This document shows, in pieces, positions 9,195 to 16,361 of a DNA stretch of 64,000 nt. The position numbers and the translations under genes are program-made. Source of the DNA: an archaeon (lineage in GTDB: Archaea > Nanobdellota > Nanobdellia > Pacearchaeales > GW2011-AR1); contig JABIDS010000014.1 in NCBI GenBank assembly GCA_018651605.1, positions 1-64,000 of the forward strand, in the 5' to 3' direction. A model generated the notes under the pieces. That model saw only the letters and a program-made list of their open reading frames with translations. It was not told where the DNA came from and searched no databases. Each line of letters begins with the position of its first letter. The stretch's first letter is position 1.

Positions 9195-10052
9195 GTGGAG
9201 ACTAAATCTAAGTTAAATAAAAAATCTATTGTGAAAGGGAAAAAAATAGGAAGTAAAAAAGTTAATGGAAATGGTGAAAGTATTAAAACAGGGATAAAAG
9301 GTTTTGATGAACTTTTTGAAAAGGATCATGGAATTCCTTCGGGTGCTTCGGTTCTTGTAGAGGGAGGGCCTGGAAGTGGAAAAACTTTATTTTGTTTGGA
9401 TACATTAAATAATCTCTGTAAGCAAGGGAAAAAATGTCTTTATATGAGTTTTGAAGAGCCTGAGGAAAGATTAATTCATCATATGGAATCGTTTGGTTGG
9501 AAACCAAAAGAATTTATAAGAAAAGGAAAATTAAGAATAAAGAGATTTGATGCAATAGATGTTTCAAGAAGTATTGAGGCGTTGTTAAGTGCTGCTAAAA
9601 AAGAACTTTTGATTGATGTTAATCCTGTTTTTTTCCCGGAAGATTTTCAGGCAGATTTTGTAGTTATTGATTCTTTAACAAGTATTGCTTCTGCATTTTC
9701 AGGAGAGGATAGTAGATTTAGAATTTATATGGAACAATTGTTTAGATATTTGGAAAAAAATAAGATAACTAATTTTTTAATCAGAGAAGTTTCATCGCCT
9801 TCACATATTGGGACTACCTTTAAGGAAGAAGGAGATGCTGTTTCTTTTTTATCTGATGGTATTGTTGTAATTTATAATGTTATTTATGATAGTGGGGGGA
9901 GATCTGCGGCTATTGAAATATTGAAAATGAGAGGAGTTAGTTTTAAAAAGAAAATTGTAGAATTGAAAATAATTGATGGGAAAGGTATTGAAGTGAATAG
10001 TAATAATGTTTTGAATAAAAAGGATAAAGAAGGAATGTTTAAGCTCACTTAA
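9195..10052 (+). CDS. KaiC/RadA-like RecA-superfamily ATPase
   Basis: A 285-residue single-domain ATPase. After a basic, low-complexity N-terminus comes IKTGIKGFDELF, the usual KaiC entry motif, then Walker A GGPGSGKT near residue 57, a MSFEEPEERL segment and Walker B FVVIDSLTS near residue 155. Archaeal KaiC-like proteins act in signalling or DNA-related roles; the specific role here is unknown. The best start is GTG at 9195 after a GAGGGA sequence. It replaces whatever usually separates nusA from rps12. Confidence 0.85.
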   Translation: METKSKLNKKSIVKGKKIGSKKVNGNGESIKTGIKGFDELFEKDHGIPSGASVLVEGGPGSGKTLFCLDTLNNLCKQGKKCLYMSFEEPEERLIHHMESFGWKPKEFIRKGKLRIKRFDAIDVSRSIEALLSAAKKELLIDVNPVFFPEDFQADFVVIDSLTSIASAFSGEDSRFRIYMEQLFRYLEKNKITNFLIREVSSPSHIGTTFKEEGDAVSFLSDGIVVIYNVIYDSGGRSAAIEILKMRGVSFKKKIVELKIIDGKGIEVNSNNVLNKKDKEGMFKLT

Positions 10053-10137
10053 TTTAAAACAAACCTTTAAAAACCTTTATTCTGATTAAATATTGTAACA
10101 AGTTATTAGAATTATCTAATAGATTATTGAAATTAAT

Positions 10138-10560
10138 ATGGGATTACAAAATGCTACAAAATTATTGAAAAATAGAAGAAAGTTTAGATGGAAGTCTAGA
10201 AAATATAAGGTTAGTACTTTGGGTTTGTTTGCTAAGTCTGATCCTTTGGGTGGTAAAAATCAGGCGAAAGGGATTGTGACTGAGAAGGTTCAGAAAGAGG
10301 CGAAGCAGCCAAATTCTGCGATGAGGAAATGTTGCAAGGTTCAGTTGATTAAGAATTCAAAAGTTGTTACTGCGTTTATTCCTGGAAATTTAGCTCAGAA
10401 ATTTATTGATGAGCATGATGAAGTTTTGATTGAAAGGATTGGGGGTAAGCAGGGGCGGAGTAAGGGAGATATTCCTGGAGTTAGATGGAAAGTTATTAAA
10501 GTAAATGATCAGCCGTTGCCTAGACTTTGGATGGGTAAGATTGAGAAGGGAAGGAGATAA
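10138..10560 (+). CDS. rps12: Ribosomal protein S12 (uS12)
   Basis: 140 residues of archaeal/eukaryotic-type uS12. The conserved decoding-centre loop is present as [15 protein letters not shown], followed by the conserved hydrophobic [19 protein letters not shown] and basic [18 protein letters not shown]. It opens the str part of the cluster. The TGA/TAA junction overlaps the next gene by one base. A candidate TATA box (CTTTAAAAACC) lies around 10065-10078, well upstream, giving a leader of about 40 bases. Confidence 0.96.
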   Translation: MGLQNATKLLKNRRKFRWKSRKYKVSTLGLFAKSDPLGGKNQAKGIVTEKVQKEAKQPNSAMRKCCKVQLIKNSKVVTAFIPGNLAQKFIDEHDEVLIERIGGKQGRSKGDIPGVRWKVIKVNDQPLPRLWMGKIEKGRR

Positions 10561-10898
10561 TGGTTCCTATAAGTCCTACACACGAACCTTTGGATGTTAA
10601 GAGTATTGGAGAATATGAAATTGGTGAATCCTATGTACATGAGGATAATCTTGCAGATACTTATATTTTGAAATCTGAAAATCCTGAAGATGGTTTTGAG
10701 ATAATTAATAGATTAATTTTTGAAGGACACCCTAATGATTCTAGGATTTTTTTGGTTGAGGATAATGGAGAGTATTCTGCTAGGTTTCAAGTTAATAATT
10801 GCAATGTTGCTGTTTATAATTATTGTATTACTGTTGCTAATTGTTTAGAGAATGAAAGATTAAAAACTAGAGAATTATTGGAGGCAAAGTTAAAGTAA
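10560..10898 (+). CDS. Unknown 112-residue protein between rps12 and rps7
   Basis: The ATG shares one base with the rps12 stop, so it is translationally coupled to S12. The protein is acidic with a mixed alpha/beta look (GEYEIGESYVHEDNL, DSRIFLVEDNGEYSARFQV). No membrane segment or known motif is visible. It is one of several orphan genes inserted in the ribosomal operon; its position suggests constitutive expression with translation genes. Confidence 0.65.
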   Translation: MVPISPTHEPLDVKSIGEYEIGESYVHEDNLADTYILKSENPEDGFEIINRLIFEGHPNDSRIFLVEDNGEYSARFQVNNCNVAVYNYCITVANCLENERLKTRELLEAKLK

Positions 10899-10899
10899 G

Positions 10900-11067
10900 A
10901 TGGGCATAGACGACTTTGATTATAATCATGAAGTTCATGGGTTTGAACCTAATAATAATGATGAATATGATTTTGGTGCAAGAGAATTAGCTGAGGATAT
11001 TGGATTGAATGGAGAAACTTTAAGGTCACCGAGTGTATCTAAATTAATGAGGAAATTTCCTAGATAA
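10900..11067 (+). CDS. Unknown 55-residue acidic protein between rps12 and rps7
   Basis: A short frame beginning one base after the preceding stop and ending one base before the rps7 ATG, so three genes are packed with single-base gaps. It is Asn/Asp/Glu-rich at the N-terminus (MGIDDFDYNHEVHG) and ends with a basic helix (SVSKLMRKFPR). The exact fit between neighbours is the main support that it is real. Function unknown. Confidence 0.5.
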   Translation: MGIDDFDYNHEVHGFEPNNNDEYDFGARELAEDIGLNGETLRSPSVSKLMRKFPR

Positions 11068-11068
11068 A

Positions 11069-11776
11069 ATGGTAGAACAAGAAATGGAAATACAAGTTGA
11101 AGGAATAGATCAAATGCAAGAGATTGAATCTGGGACTGAAGATGGATTTGAAAGTCAGATTGATGAGATTAAAAAGAAGTCTGATGATTTTAAGTTGTTT
11201 GGGCTTTATGATGTTTCTGATATTAAAGTTGTTGACCCTGGGATGAAGAAATATATTAATCTTGAGCCTAAACTTTTGGTTAAGAGTCATGGTAGAATTC
11301 GAGAGAAGTTTTCTAAGGGTAAGATTAATCTTTTGGAGATTTTTGCTAATTTGGTTGGTGTTCCTGGACATCGAGGTAAGAAACATAAGATTCAGACTTC
11401 GCAGAAAACTGGGAAGTATTCTCAGAATATGGGAATTGTTTTGGGTGCTTTGAAAATTGTTGAAGAGAAGACAAAGGAGAATCCTGTTCAGGTTTTGGTT
11501 ACTGCTCTTGAAAATGGTGCGCCTCGTGATGGTGTTACTGTTATTGAATATGGTGGTGCGAGATATCCTCAGGCAGTTGATATTTCACCTTTGCGAAGAG
11601 TAACTATGACTTTGAGAATGTTAGTTCAGGGAAGTTATGATAAGTCATTTAATAAGAAAACTAAAATTGAAGCTGCTTTAGCTGATGAGATTGTTAAGGC
11701 ATATAAGAATGATGGTGATAGTTATTTGTTAGGGAAGAAAAGAGATTCGGAAAAGCAGGCTGATAGTGCGAGGTAA
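11069..11776 (+). CDS. rps7: Ribosomal protein S7 (uS7)
   Basis: 235 residues. The core has the uS7 signatures GKINLLEIFANLV (early helix), ALENGAPRDGVTVIEYGG (archaeal beta-hairpin region), and YPQAVDISPLRRVTMTLRM near the 16S-binding site. The first 45 residues are an acidic extension beyond the usual family start. Gene order rps12-rps7-EF-2 is the conserved str arrangement, here broken by orphan genes. Confidence 0.95.
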   Translation: MVEQEMEIQVEGIDQMQEIESGTEDGFESQIDEIKKKSDDFKLFGLYDVSDIKVVDPGMKKYINLEPKLLVKSHGRIREKFSKGKINLLEIFANLVGVPGHRGKKHKIQTSQKTGKYSQNMGIVLGALKIVEEKTKENPVQVLVTALENGAPRDGVTVIEYGGARYPQAVDISPLRRVTMTLRMLVQGSYDKSFNKKTKIEAALADEIVKAYKNDGDSYLLGKKRDSEKQADSAR

Positions 11777-11781
11777 ATAGG

Positions 11782-12096
11782 ATGAGTGTTTATTTGGTTT
11801 TAGGTTCTGAACATGTTGTTACGAGTTGGGCAGATTTAGGTGGTTCTGAGGGGGGTCCGATTTTTGGTCCTTTGGATTCTGCTGGTTTTTTACATGATAG
11901 AATTAAGGTTGGTTGTAATGATGGTGATGGTTTTGAGTTTTATTTTGATGATAAGGGTTGTATTAAATATGCCGATAGGAAATATAAAGAATTTAATATT
12001 TTTGATGAGGGAGATTCTTTTTTAAGTGGGTTGGGTTTAGGGAAAAGATTGGTTGAGTATGATGCTGAGTTGAATGATAGTTTGAGGAAAGTTTAA
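11782..12096 (+). CDS. Unknown 104-residue protein after rps7
   Basis: Begins 5 bases after the rps7 stop with ATAGG just upstream. The sequence is rich in Gly and aromatic residues (VVTSWADLGGSEGGP, FGPLDSAGFLHDRIKVG, GFEFYFDDKGCIKY) and looks like a small beta-rich soluble domain. No family recognised. It is the first of four orphan genes between rps7 and EF-2. Confidence 0.6.
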   Translation: MSVYLVLGSEHVVTSWADLGGSEGGPIFGPLDSAGFLHDRIKVGCNDGDGFEFYFDDKGCIKYADRKYKEFNIFDEGDSFLSGLGLGKRLVEYDAELNDSLRKV

Positions 12097-12105
12097 ATAT
12101 TTGTT

Positions 12106-12351
12106 ATGAGTTTGTTTTATATGGAAAAAAGATTAACTGATTTTGTGGTTCCGATTTTTGGAGTTGTTGATGTTGAGAGAAGAAGAGATAAGGAATCTGA
12201 ATTAGATTGTAAAAGGGCTTTGAATTGTGAGATTAGTGATAAAGAGTTGGCTCGGAATTGTTCTTGGAGATTAGGATATTGTGGATTAGTTGTTGGGGCT
12301 AATGCTGGATATGTTTTTTTGTTAGATTATGCTGTTAAGAATTTGTTGTGA
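12106..12351 (+). CDS. Small unknown protein with a C-terminal hydrophobic segment
   Basis: 81 residues: a soluble charged N-terminal half, then a hydrophobic stretch near residues 58-75 (GLVVGANAGYVFLLDY) and a short C-terminus, a tail-anchor-like design. The hydrophobic motif resembles that of the gene at 12921 (GIMMAVNTAYLLGV), so the two may be paralogues. Function unknown. Confidence 0.55.
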   Translation: MSLFYMEKRLTDFVVPIFGVVDVERRRDKESELDCKRALNCEISDKELARNCSWRLGYCGLVVGANAGYVFLLDYAVKNLL

Positions 12352-12386
12352 GTAAAGTTTAAATATTTGTTTTTGTTGATTAGTTT

Positions 12387-12626
12387 ATGAAAAGAATTAG
12401 AAAGGAGTTAAGGGATTGGTCTTTTGGAGGTTTGGATAGAGTTATAGATAAGGCGTCTGTTGGTTCTAGTTGGAGAGAAATTAGGCTGGATAAAAAGGAG
12501 ATGGAGTTTAGAGAGTATGTTATTGATGAGGTTGTTGATACTTATTATGCTTTGGGAGTTTTGGGATGGAATCTTTTGCCCTTGATAGGTCTTGGTTATA
12601 GTGGTTATAAGTTGTTAGGGTTTTGA
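12387..12626 (+). CDS. Small unknown protein with a C-terminal hydrophobic segment
   Basis: 79 residues, with an N-terminal half rich in Arg, Lys and Glu and a hydrophobic C-terminal half (YYALGVLGWNLLPLIGL and on to YKLLGF). The layout is the same as in the genes at 12106 and 12921: charged N-terminus, then one or two possible membrane helices ending at the C-terminus. A family B repeat follows 19 bases after its stop. Confidence 0.55.
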   Translation: MKRIRKELRDWSFGGLDRVIDKASVGSSWREIRLDKKEMEFREYVIDEVVDTYYALGVLGWNLLPLIGLGYSGYKLLGF

Positions 12627-12645
12627 GGGTTTGGTTTGTTTTTGT

Positions 12646-12727
12646 GTCGCTCTCGCACCTGACTTTGTCAAGGTGCTTCGCTGTTATATCTTGAAATTTT
12701 GTAAAATTTATATTTTATTGAGATGAG
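12646..12727 (+). repeat. Family B structured repeat, copy 1
   Basis: Begins with GTCGCTCTCGC, then a 9-bp hairpin (GCACCTGAC / GTCAAGGTGC with one bulge), then GCTTCGCTG and an AT-rich tail (TATATCTTGAAATTTTGTAA ... GAGATGAG). The 5' motif and tail match copy 2 at 26010, which has a different stem sequence but keeps the pairing. It follows the stop of the 79-residue gene. Confidence 0.7.
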
Positions 12728-12776
12728 TAGATTGGATTTGTTTGATAATATTTAGTTTAAGGCATTATTAGTATTG

Positions 12777-12890
12777 GTGGAGAAAAGGAAAAGGCGTAAG
12801 CCGGCTTTTCGAGGAGGAGTTATATGTTTCAATTTATTAGTAAGGTTTAAAAAGCGTAATTTATATGAATTATTATCTAAATATCTTTAA
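12777..12890 (+). CDS. Possible 37-residue basic peptide in the gap before the 12921 gene
   Basis: The 12627-12920 gap holds the family B repeat and then this short frame starting at GTG (or the TTG three bases before), reading EKRKRRKPAFRGG and LYELLSKYL. An imperfect hairpin (GAAAAG / CTTTTC, 12788-12810) lies inside it. A strong GGAGGAG followed by ATG and only eight codons (12823 on) lies in another frame. Either may be a remnant. Low confidence that anything here is translated. Confidence 0.2.
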   Translation: MEKRKRRKPAFRGGVICFNLLVRFKKRNLYELLSKYL

Positions 12891-12920
12891 GATTTTATTG
12901 GATATTTGAAATTATAAAAA

Positions 12921-13139
12921 ATGACAGAAAAAATATTAAGTTGGAAGGTAGTAACTCCTGGAAGGAATTTGGAAATATTTATGGATAATAATGAAGATAT
13001 AAATTCAACAAATCCTGGAAGTTATGAGAGGGTTAAATCTGTTGGGAGAAGTGTTACAAGAACCGGAATAATGATGGCTGTTAATACTGCATATCTTCTT
13101 GGAGTTATGGAGGTAGCTTCTTATTTAATAAGAAATTAA
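12921..13139 (+). CDS. Small unknown protein with a C-terminal hydrophobic segment
   Basis: 72 residues. The N-terminal 45 residues are polar and the C-terminus holds GIMMAVNTAYLLGVMEVASYLI, ending in RN, which fits one tail-anchored membrane helix. It resembles the 12106 gene over the helix. It lies 9 bases before EF-2 and may be co-transcribed with it. Confidence 0.55.
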   Translation: MTEKILSWKVVTPGRNLEIFMDNNEDINSTNPGSYERVKSVGRSVTRTGIMMAVNTAYLLGVMEVASYLIRN

Positions 13140-13148
13140 ATTTAAAAT

Positions 13149-15338
13149 ATGGCAAAGAAAGAAACACCGTTTGAGAAAATAAAAAGGCTAGTTAAGAGTC
13201 AGGACACTATTAGAAATATTGCGACATCGGCGCATATTCACCATGGTAAGACTGCTTTGACTGATAATTTGTTGGCTGCTGCTGGGATGATGAGTGAGAA
13301 GTTGGCTGGAGATTTGGATGGGGGAATGGCGACATGGCAGCACTCTGATGAACAAGAGAGATTGTTGACTGTTGATGCTGCAAATACATCTATGGCGCAT
13401 ACACTTGAGGGTAAAGATTATTTAATTAATTTAATTGATACTCCTGGACATGTTGATTTTTCAGGAAATGTTACAAGAGCTATGAGGGCGATTGATGGGA
13501 CGATTGTTTTGGTTTGTGCATCTGAAGGAATAATGCCGCAGACTGAGACTGTTATGAAACAGGCTCTTCGTGAGAGAGTTAAGCCGATTTTGTTTATTAA
13601 TAAAGTTGATAGAATGATTAAGGAATTGCAGTTGACTCCTGAAGGAATGCAAGAGAGATTTATGAAGATTATTGATGATTTTAATTTATTGCTTGAGCAG
13701 ATTGCAGAGCCAGAGTATAGACAGAAGTGGAAAGTTAATGTTGCAGATGGTTCGGTGATTTTTGGTTCGGCGAAGGATAATTGGGCAATGAGTGCAGCGT
13801 TTATGCAGAAGAAAGGAATTAGTTTTAAAGATATAATTGAATTGTATGATAAAGATGAAGATGAGAGAAAGGATTGGGTTTGGGAGAATGCGCCTTTGTT
13901 TGAGGTTCTTTTGGATTCTGTAATTAAGCATTTACCTTCTCCTGTTGAAGCTCAGAAATATAGGATTCCTAAAATTTGGCAAGGAGATATTGAATCTGAG
14001 TTTGGTAAGAATTTAATGGGTTGTGATGCTAAGGGTGAGCTTGCGTTTGTTATTACTAATACAATTATTGAGCCACGTTCTGGAAAGGAAATTTCTGCAG
14101 GTAGAATATTTTCAGGAACTTTGAAACCTGGGATGGATGTTTATTTGAATAATGATAAAAAGAAACAAAAAGTTCAGCAAGTTTTGGTTTATAATGGTAT
14201 TAAGCCAGAACAGATGGATGAAGTTCCTGCTGGAAATGTTCTTGCGATTACTGGAATGATTTCAGAACCTGGTGAGACTATTACTTTATCTCCTCAAGAA
14301 TCGTTTGAAAGTATTAAGCATATTTTTGATCCTGTTATTACTAAATCTATTTCAGTTCCAAAACCTCAGGATTTGCCTAAGTTGATTGATGTTTTGAAAA
14401 AAGTTGCTAAAGAAGATCCGACTTTGAAGATTGAAATTAATGAAGAGACTGGTGAGAATTTGATGAGTGGAATGGGTGAGTTGCATTTGGAAATTATTGA
14501 AAATAGAATTAAAAAAGAGAAAGGTGTTGATGTTAAAACTTCTGAGCCGATTGTGGTTTATAGAGAGACTGTGAGCAAGAAAGGTAAGGTTGGTGAAGGG
14601 AAGTCACCTAATAAGCATAATTTGTTTTTTATTGAAGTTGAGCCATTGGAGGATGAAGTTTATGAAGCGATTAAGGCTGGAGAGTTGAGAGAAGGAAGGA
14701 CAAAGAAAAAGAATGAAGAATTATGGCTTAAGTTGAATGAGTTGGGTGTTTCAAATGATGAGGCTCGTCAGTATAAAGATATTTATAAGGATTGTGTTTT
14801 CTTGGATAAGGTTAAGGGAGAGGTTCATATGAATGAAGTTATTGAAATGGTTATGGATGCGATTGAGCAAGTTATTGATGCAGGTGTTTTGGCTAGAGAG
14901 CCGTGTTCAAAGTTGAAGATTAGTTTGGTTGATATTAAATTGCATGAGGATGCGATTCATAGAGGTCCTGCTCAGGTTTATTCTGCTGTTAGAGATTCTA
15001 TGAGGATGTCTATTGAATCTGCTGGACCTGTTTTATTTGAGCCGATTCAGACTTTGTTGGTTGAAGGTCCTTTAAGTCATATGGGTAATTTGACTAAGTT
15101 GATTCAATCTAAAAGGGGGCAGGTTGCAGATATTGAACAAGGTGCTGGACATGTTGAGATTAAAACAAAGATGCCTGTTGCTGAAATGATTGGATTAGCT
15201 AGTGAGATTAGGTCTTCGACAGAAGGGCGTGGTAATTTTAGTATGGTTGATCAGTCTTTTGAGAAAGTTCCTGCTAATTTACAGTTTGATGTTGTTAAGA
15301 AGATTCGGAGACGGAAAGGATTGAAGGATAATGAATAA
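13149..15338 (+). CDS. fusA: Translation elongation factor EF-2
   Basis: 729 residues, full archaeal length. The GTPase G1 loop reads AHIHHGKT, with His in place of the commoner Asp (AHIDHGKT). G3 is DTPGHVDF and G4 is NKVD. Domain IV contains LHEDAIHRGPAQ; the His in DAIHRG (near residue 604) is the residue modified to diphthamide in other archaea and eukaryotes. A truncated Dph2-like gene at 33662 is the only diphthamide gene seen. EF-2 drives ribosomal translocation. Confidence 0.96.
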   Translation: MAKKETPFEKIKRLVKSQDTIRNIATSAHIHHGKTALTDNLLAAAGMMSEKLAGDLDGGMATWQHSDEQERLLTVDAANTSMAHTLEGKDYLINLIDTPGHVDFSGNVTRAMRAIDGTIVLVCASEGIMPQTETVMKQALRERVKPILFINKVDRMIKELQLTPEGMQERFMKIIDDFNLLLEQIAEPEYRQKWKVNVADGSVIFGSAKDNWAMSAAFMQKKGISFKDIIELYDKDEDERKDWVWENAPLFEVLLDSVIKHLPSPVEAQKYRIPKIWQGDIESEFGKNLMGCDAKGELAFVITNTIIEPRSGKEISAGRIFSGTLKPGMDVYLNNDKKKQKVQQVLVYNGIKPEQMDEVPAGNVLAITGMISEPGETITLSPQESFESIKHIFDPVITKSISVPKPQDLPKLIDVLKKVAKEDPTLKIEINEETGENLMSGMGELHLEIIENRIKKEKGVDVKTSEPIVVYRETVSKKGKVGEGKSPNKHNLFFIEVEPLEDEVYEAIKAGELREGRTKKKNEELWLKLNELGVSNDEARQYKDIYKDCVFLDKVKGEVHMNEVIEMVMDAIEQVIDAGVLAREPCSKLKISLVDIKLHEDAIHRGPAQVYSAVRDSMRMSIESAGPVLFEPIQTLLVEGPLSHMGNLTKLIQSKRGQVADIEQGAGHVEIKTKMPVAEMIGLASEIRSSTEGRGNFSMVDQSFEKVPANLQFDVVKKIRRRKGLKDNE

Positions 15339-15422
15339 AATGGTTGAAATTTCTTTTATACAAAAAGCACTTGCAATACCTATATCTTGTTAATTTTAAT
15401 TCTAAATTTTTCTTTGTGTTAT

Positions 15423-16361
15423 ATGAAAACTGTTAAAGATTTTTTATGGAAACCTGGAATGACTGTTGAACAGATGGTTGATGATTTTGGTAGTTTAGGT
15501 TATCAGTCTATAGAATTGAATAAGGCTTCGGATATTGTTATGAAAATGAAACAAGAGGGTGCTAAGATTTATTTGACTTTTACTTCTAATATGGTTACGT
15601 CTGGGCTTCGCGGTTTTTTTGCTCAATTGATTAAGTTGGGGATGGCAGATGTTGTTGTTACGACTTCGGCTTCTATTGAGGAAGATATTATTAAGAGTTT
15701 AGGTGATGAATTTGAGGTTAGTGATTTTAATGCAAATGATATTGCGATGCATGAGAAGGGAGAAAATCGTGTTGGGAATTTATTGATAAGAAATGAGAGT
15801 TATATGAAGTTTGAAGATAAGATTCAGGAGTTTTTGAAGAGGATTTATGAGAAAAAGAAAAGATGGGATGTTTCGGATTTTTTGCATGAGCTTGGATTGA
15901 TGGTTGATGATTCTAATTCTATTCTTTATCAAGCAGCTGTTAAGAATGTTCCGATATTTTGTCCAGGGATTGCAGATTCTTCTATTGGTTTTCATTTGTT
16001 TATGTTTCAACAGAAAAATCCTGATTTTGTTATAGATGTTATAAGTGATGTTAAGAATGTTATTTTTGCTAGTAATTATGATGAGAAGAAAGGTTTGATT
16101 TCTTTGGGTGGGAGTATTAGTAAACATTATGCGATTTTTTCTGGATTGATGAATGGGGGCTTTGATTATGTTGTTTATTTGACTACTAGTCATGCTTCTA
16201 GTGGGAGTATGAGTGGGGCGACGACTAAAGAAGCGATGAGTTGGGGAAAAATAAAAGATAGTGCAAGTGGTGCTACTGTTAATGGTGATGTTACAATAAC
16301 TTTTCCTTTGGTGATGGGAAGAGCTTTGGATAAATTGAAGAAAATGGAGATTTTGAAATGA
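15423..16361 (+). CDS. dys: Deoxyhypusine synthase
   Basis: 312 residues from the ATG at 15423 (MKTVKDFLWKPG); an upstream open stretch is not conserved-looking. The enzyme moves the aminobutyl group of spermidine onto a lysine of aIF5A. Visible motifs are TSNMVTSGLRG (NAD site), VTTSASIEEDI, and near the end EAMSWGKI, whose Lys276 matches the catalytic lysine. A TATA-like TTTTATAC lies near 15354. The 3' end overlaps the polyamine-synthesis fusion by 4 bases (ATGA), linking spermidine use to putrescine supply. Confidence 0.93.
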   Translation: MKTVKDFLWKPGMTVEQMVDDFGSLGYQSIELNKASDIVMKMKQEGAKIYLTFTSNMVTSGLRGFFAQLIKLGMADVVVTTSASIEEDIIKSLGDEFEVSDFNANDIAMHEKGENRVGNLLIRNESYMKFEDKIQEFLKRIYEKKKRWDVSDFLHELGLMVDDSNSILYQAAVKNVPIFCPGIADSSIGFHLFMFQQKNPDFVIDVISDVKNVIFASNYDEKKGLISLGGSISKHYAIFSGLMNGGFDYVVYLTTSHASSGSMSGATTKEAMSWGKIKDSASGATVNGDVTITFPLVMGRALDKLKKMEILK

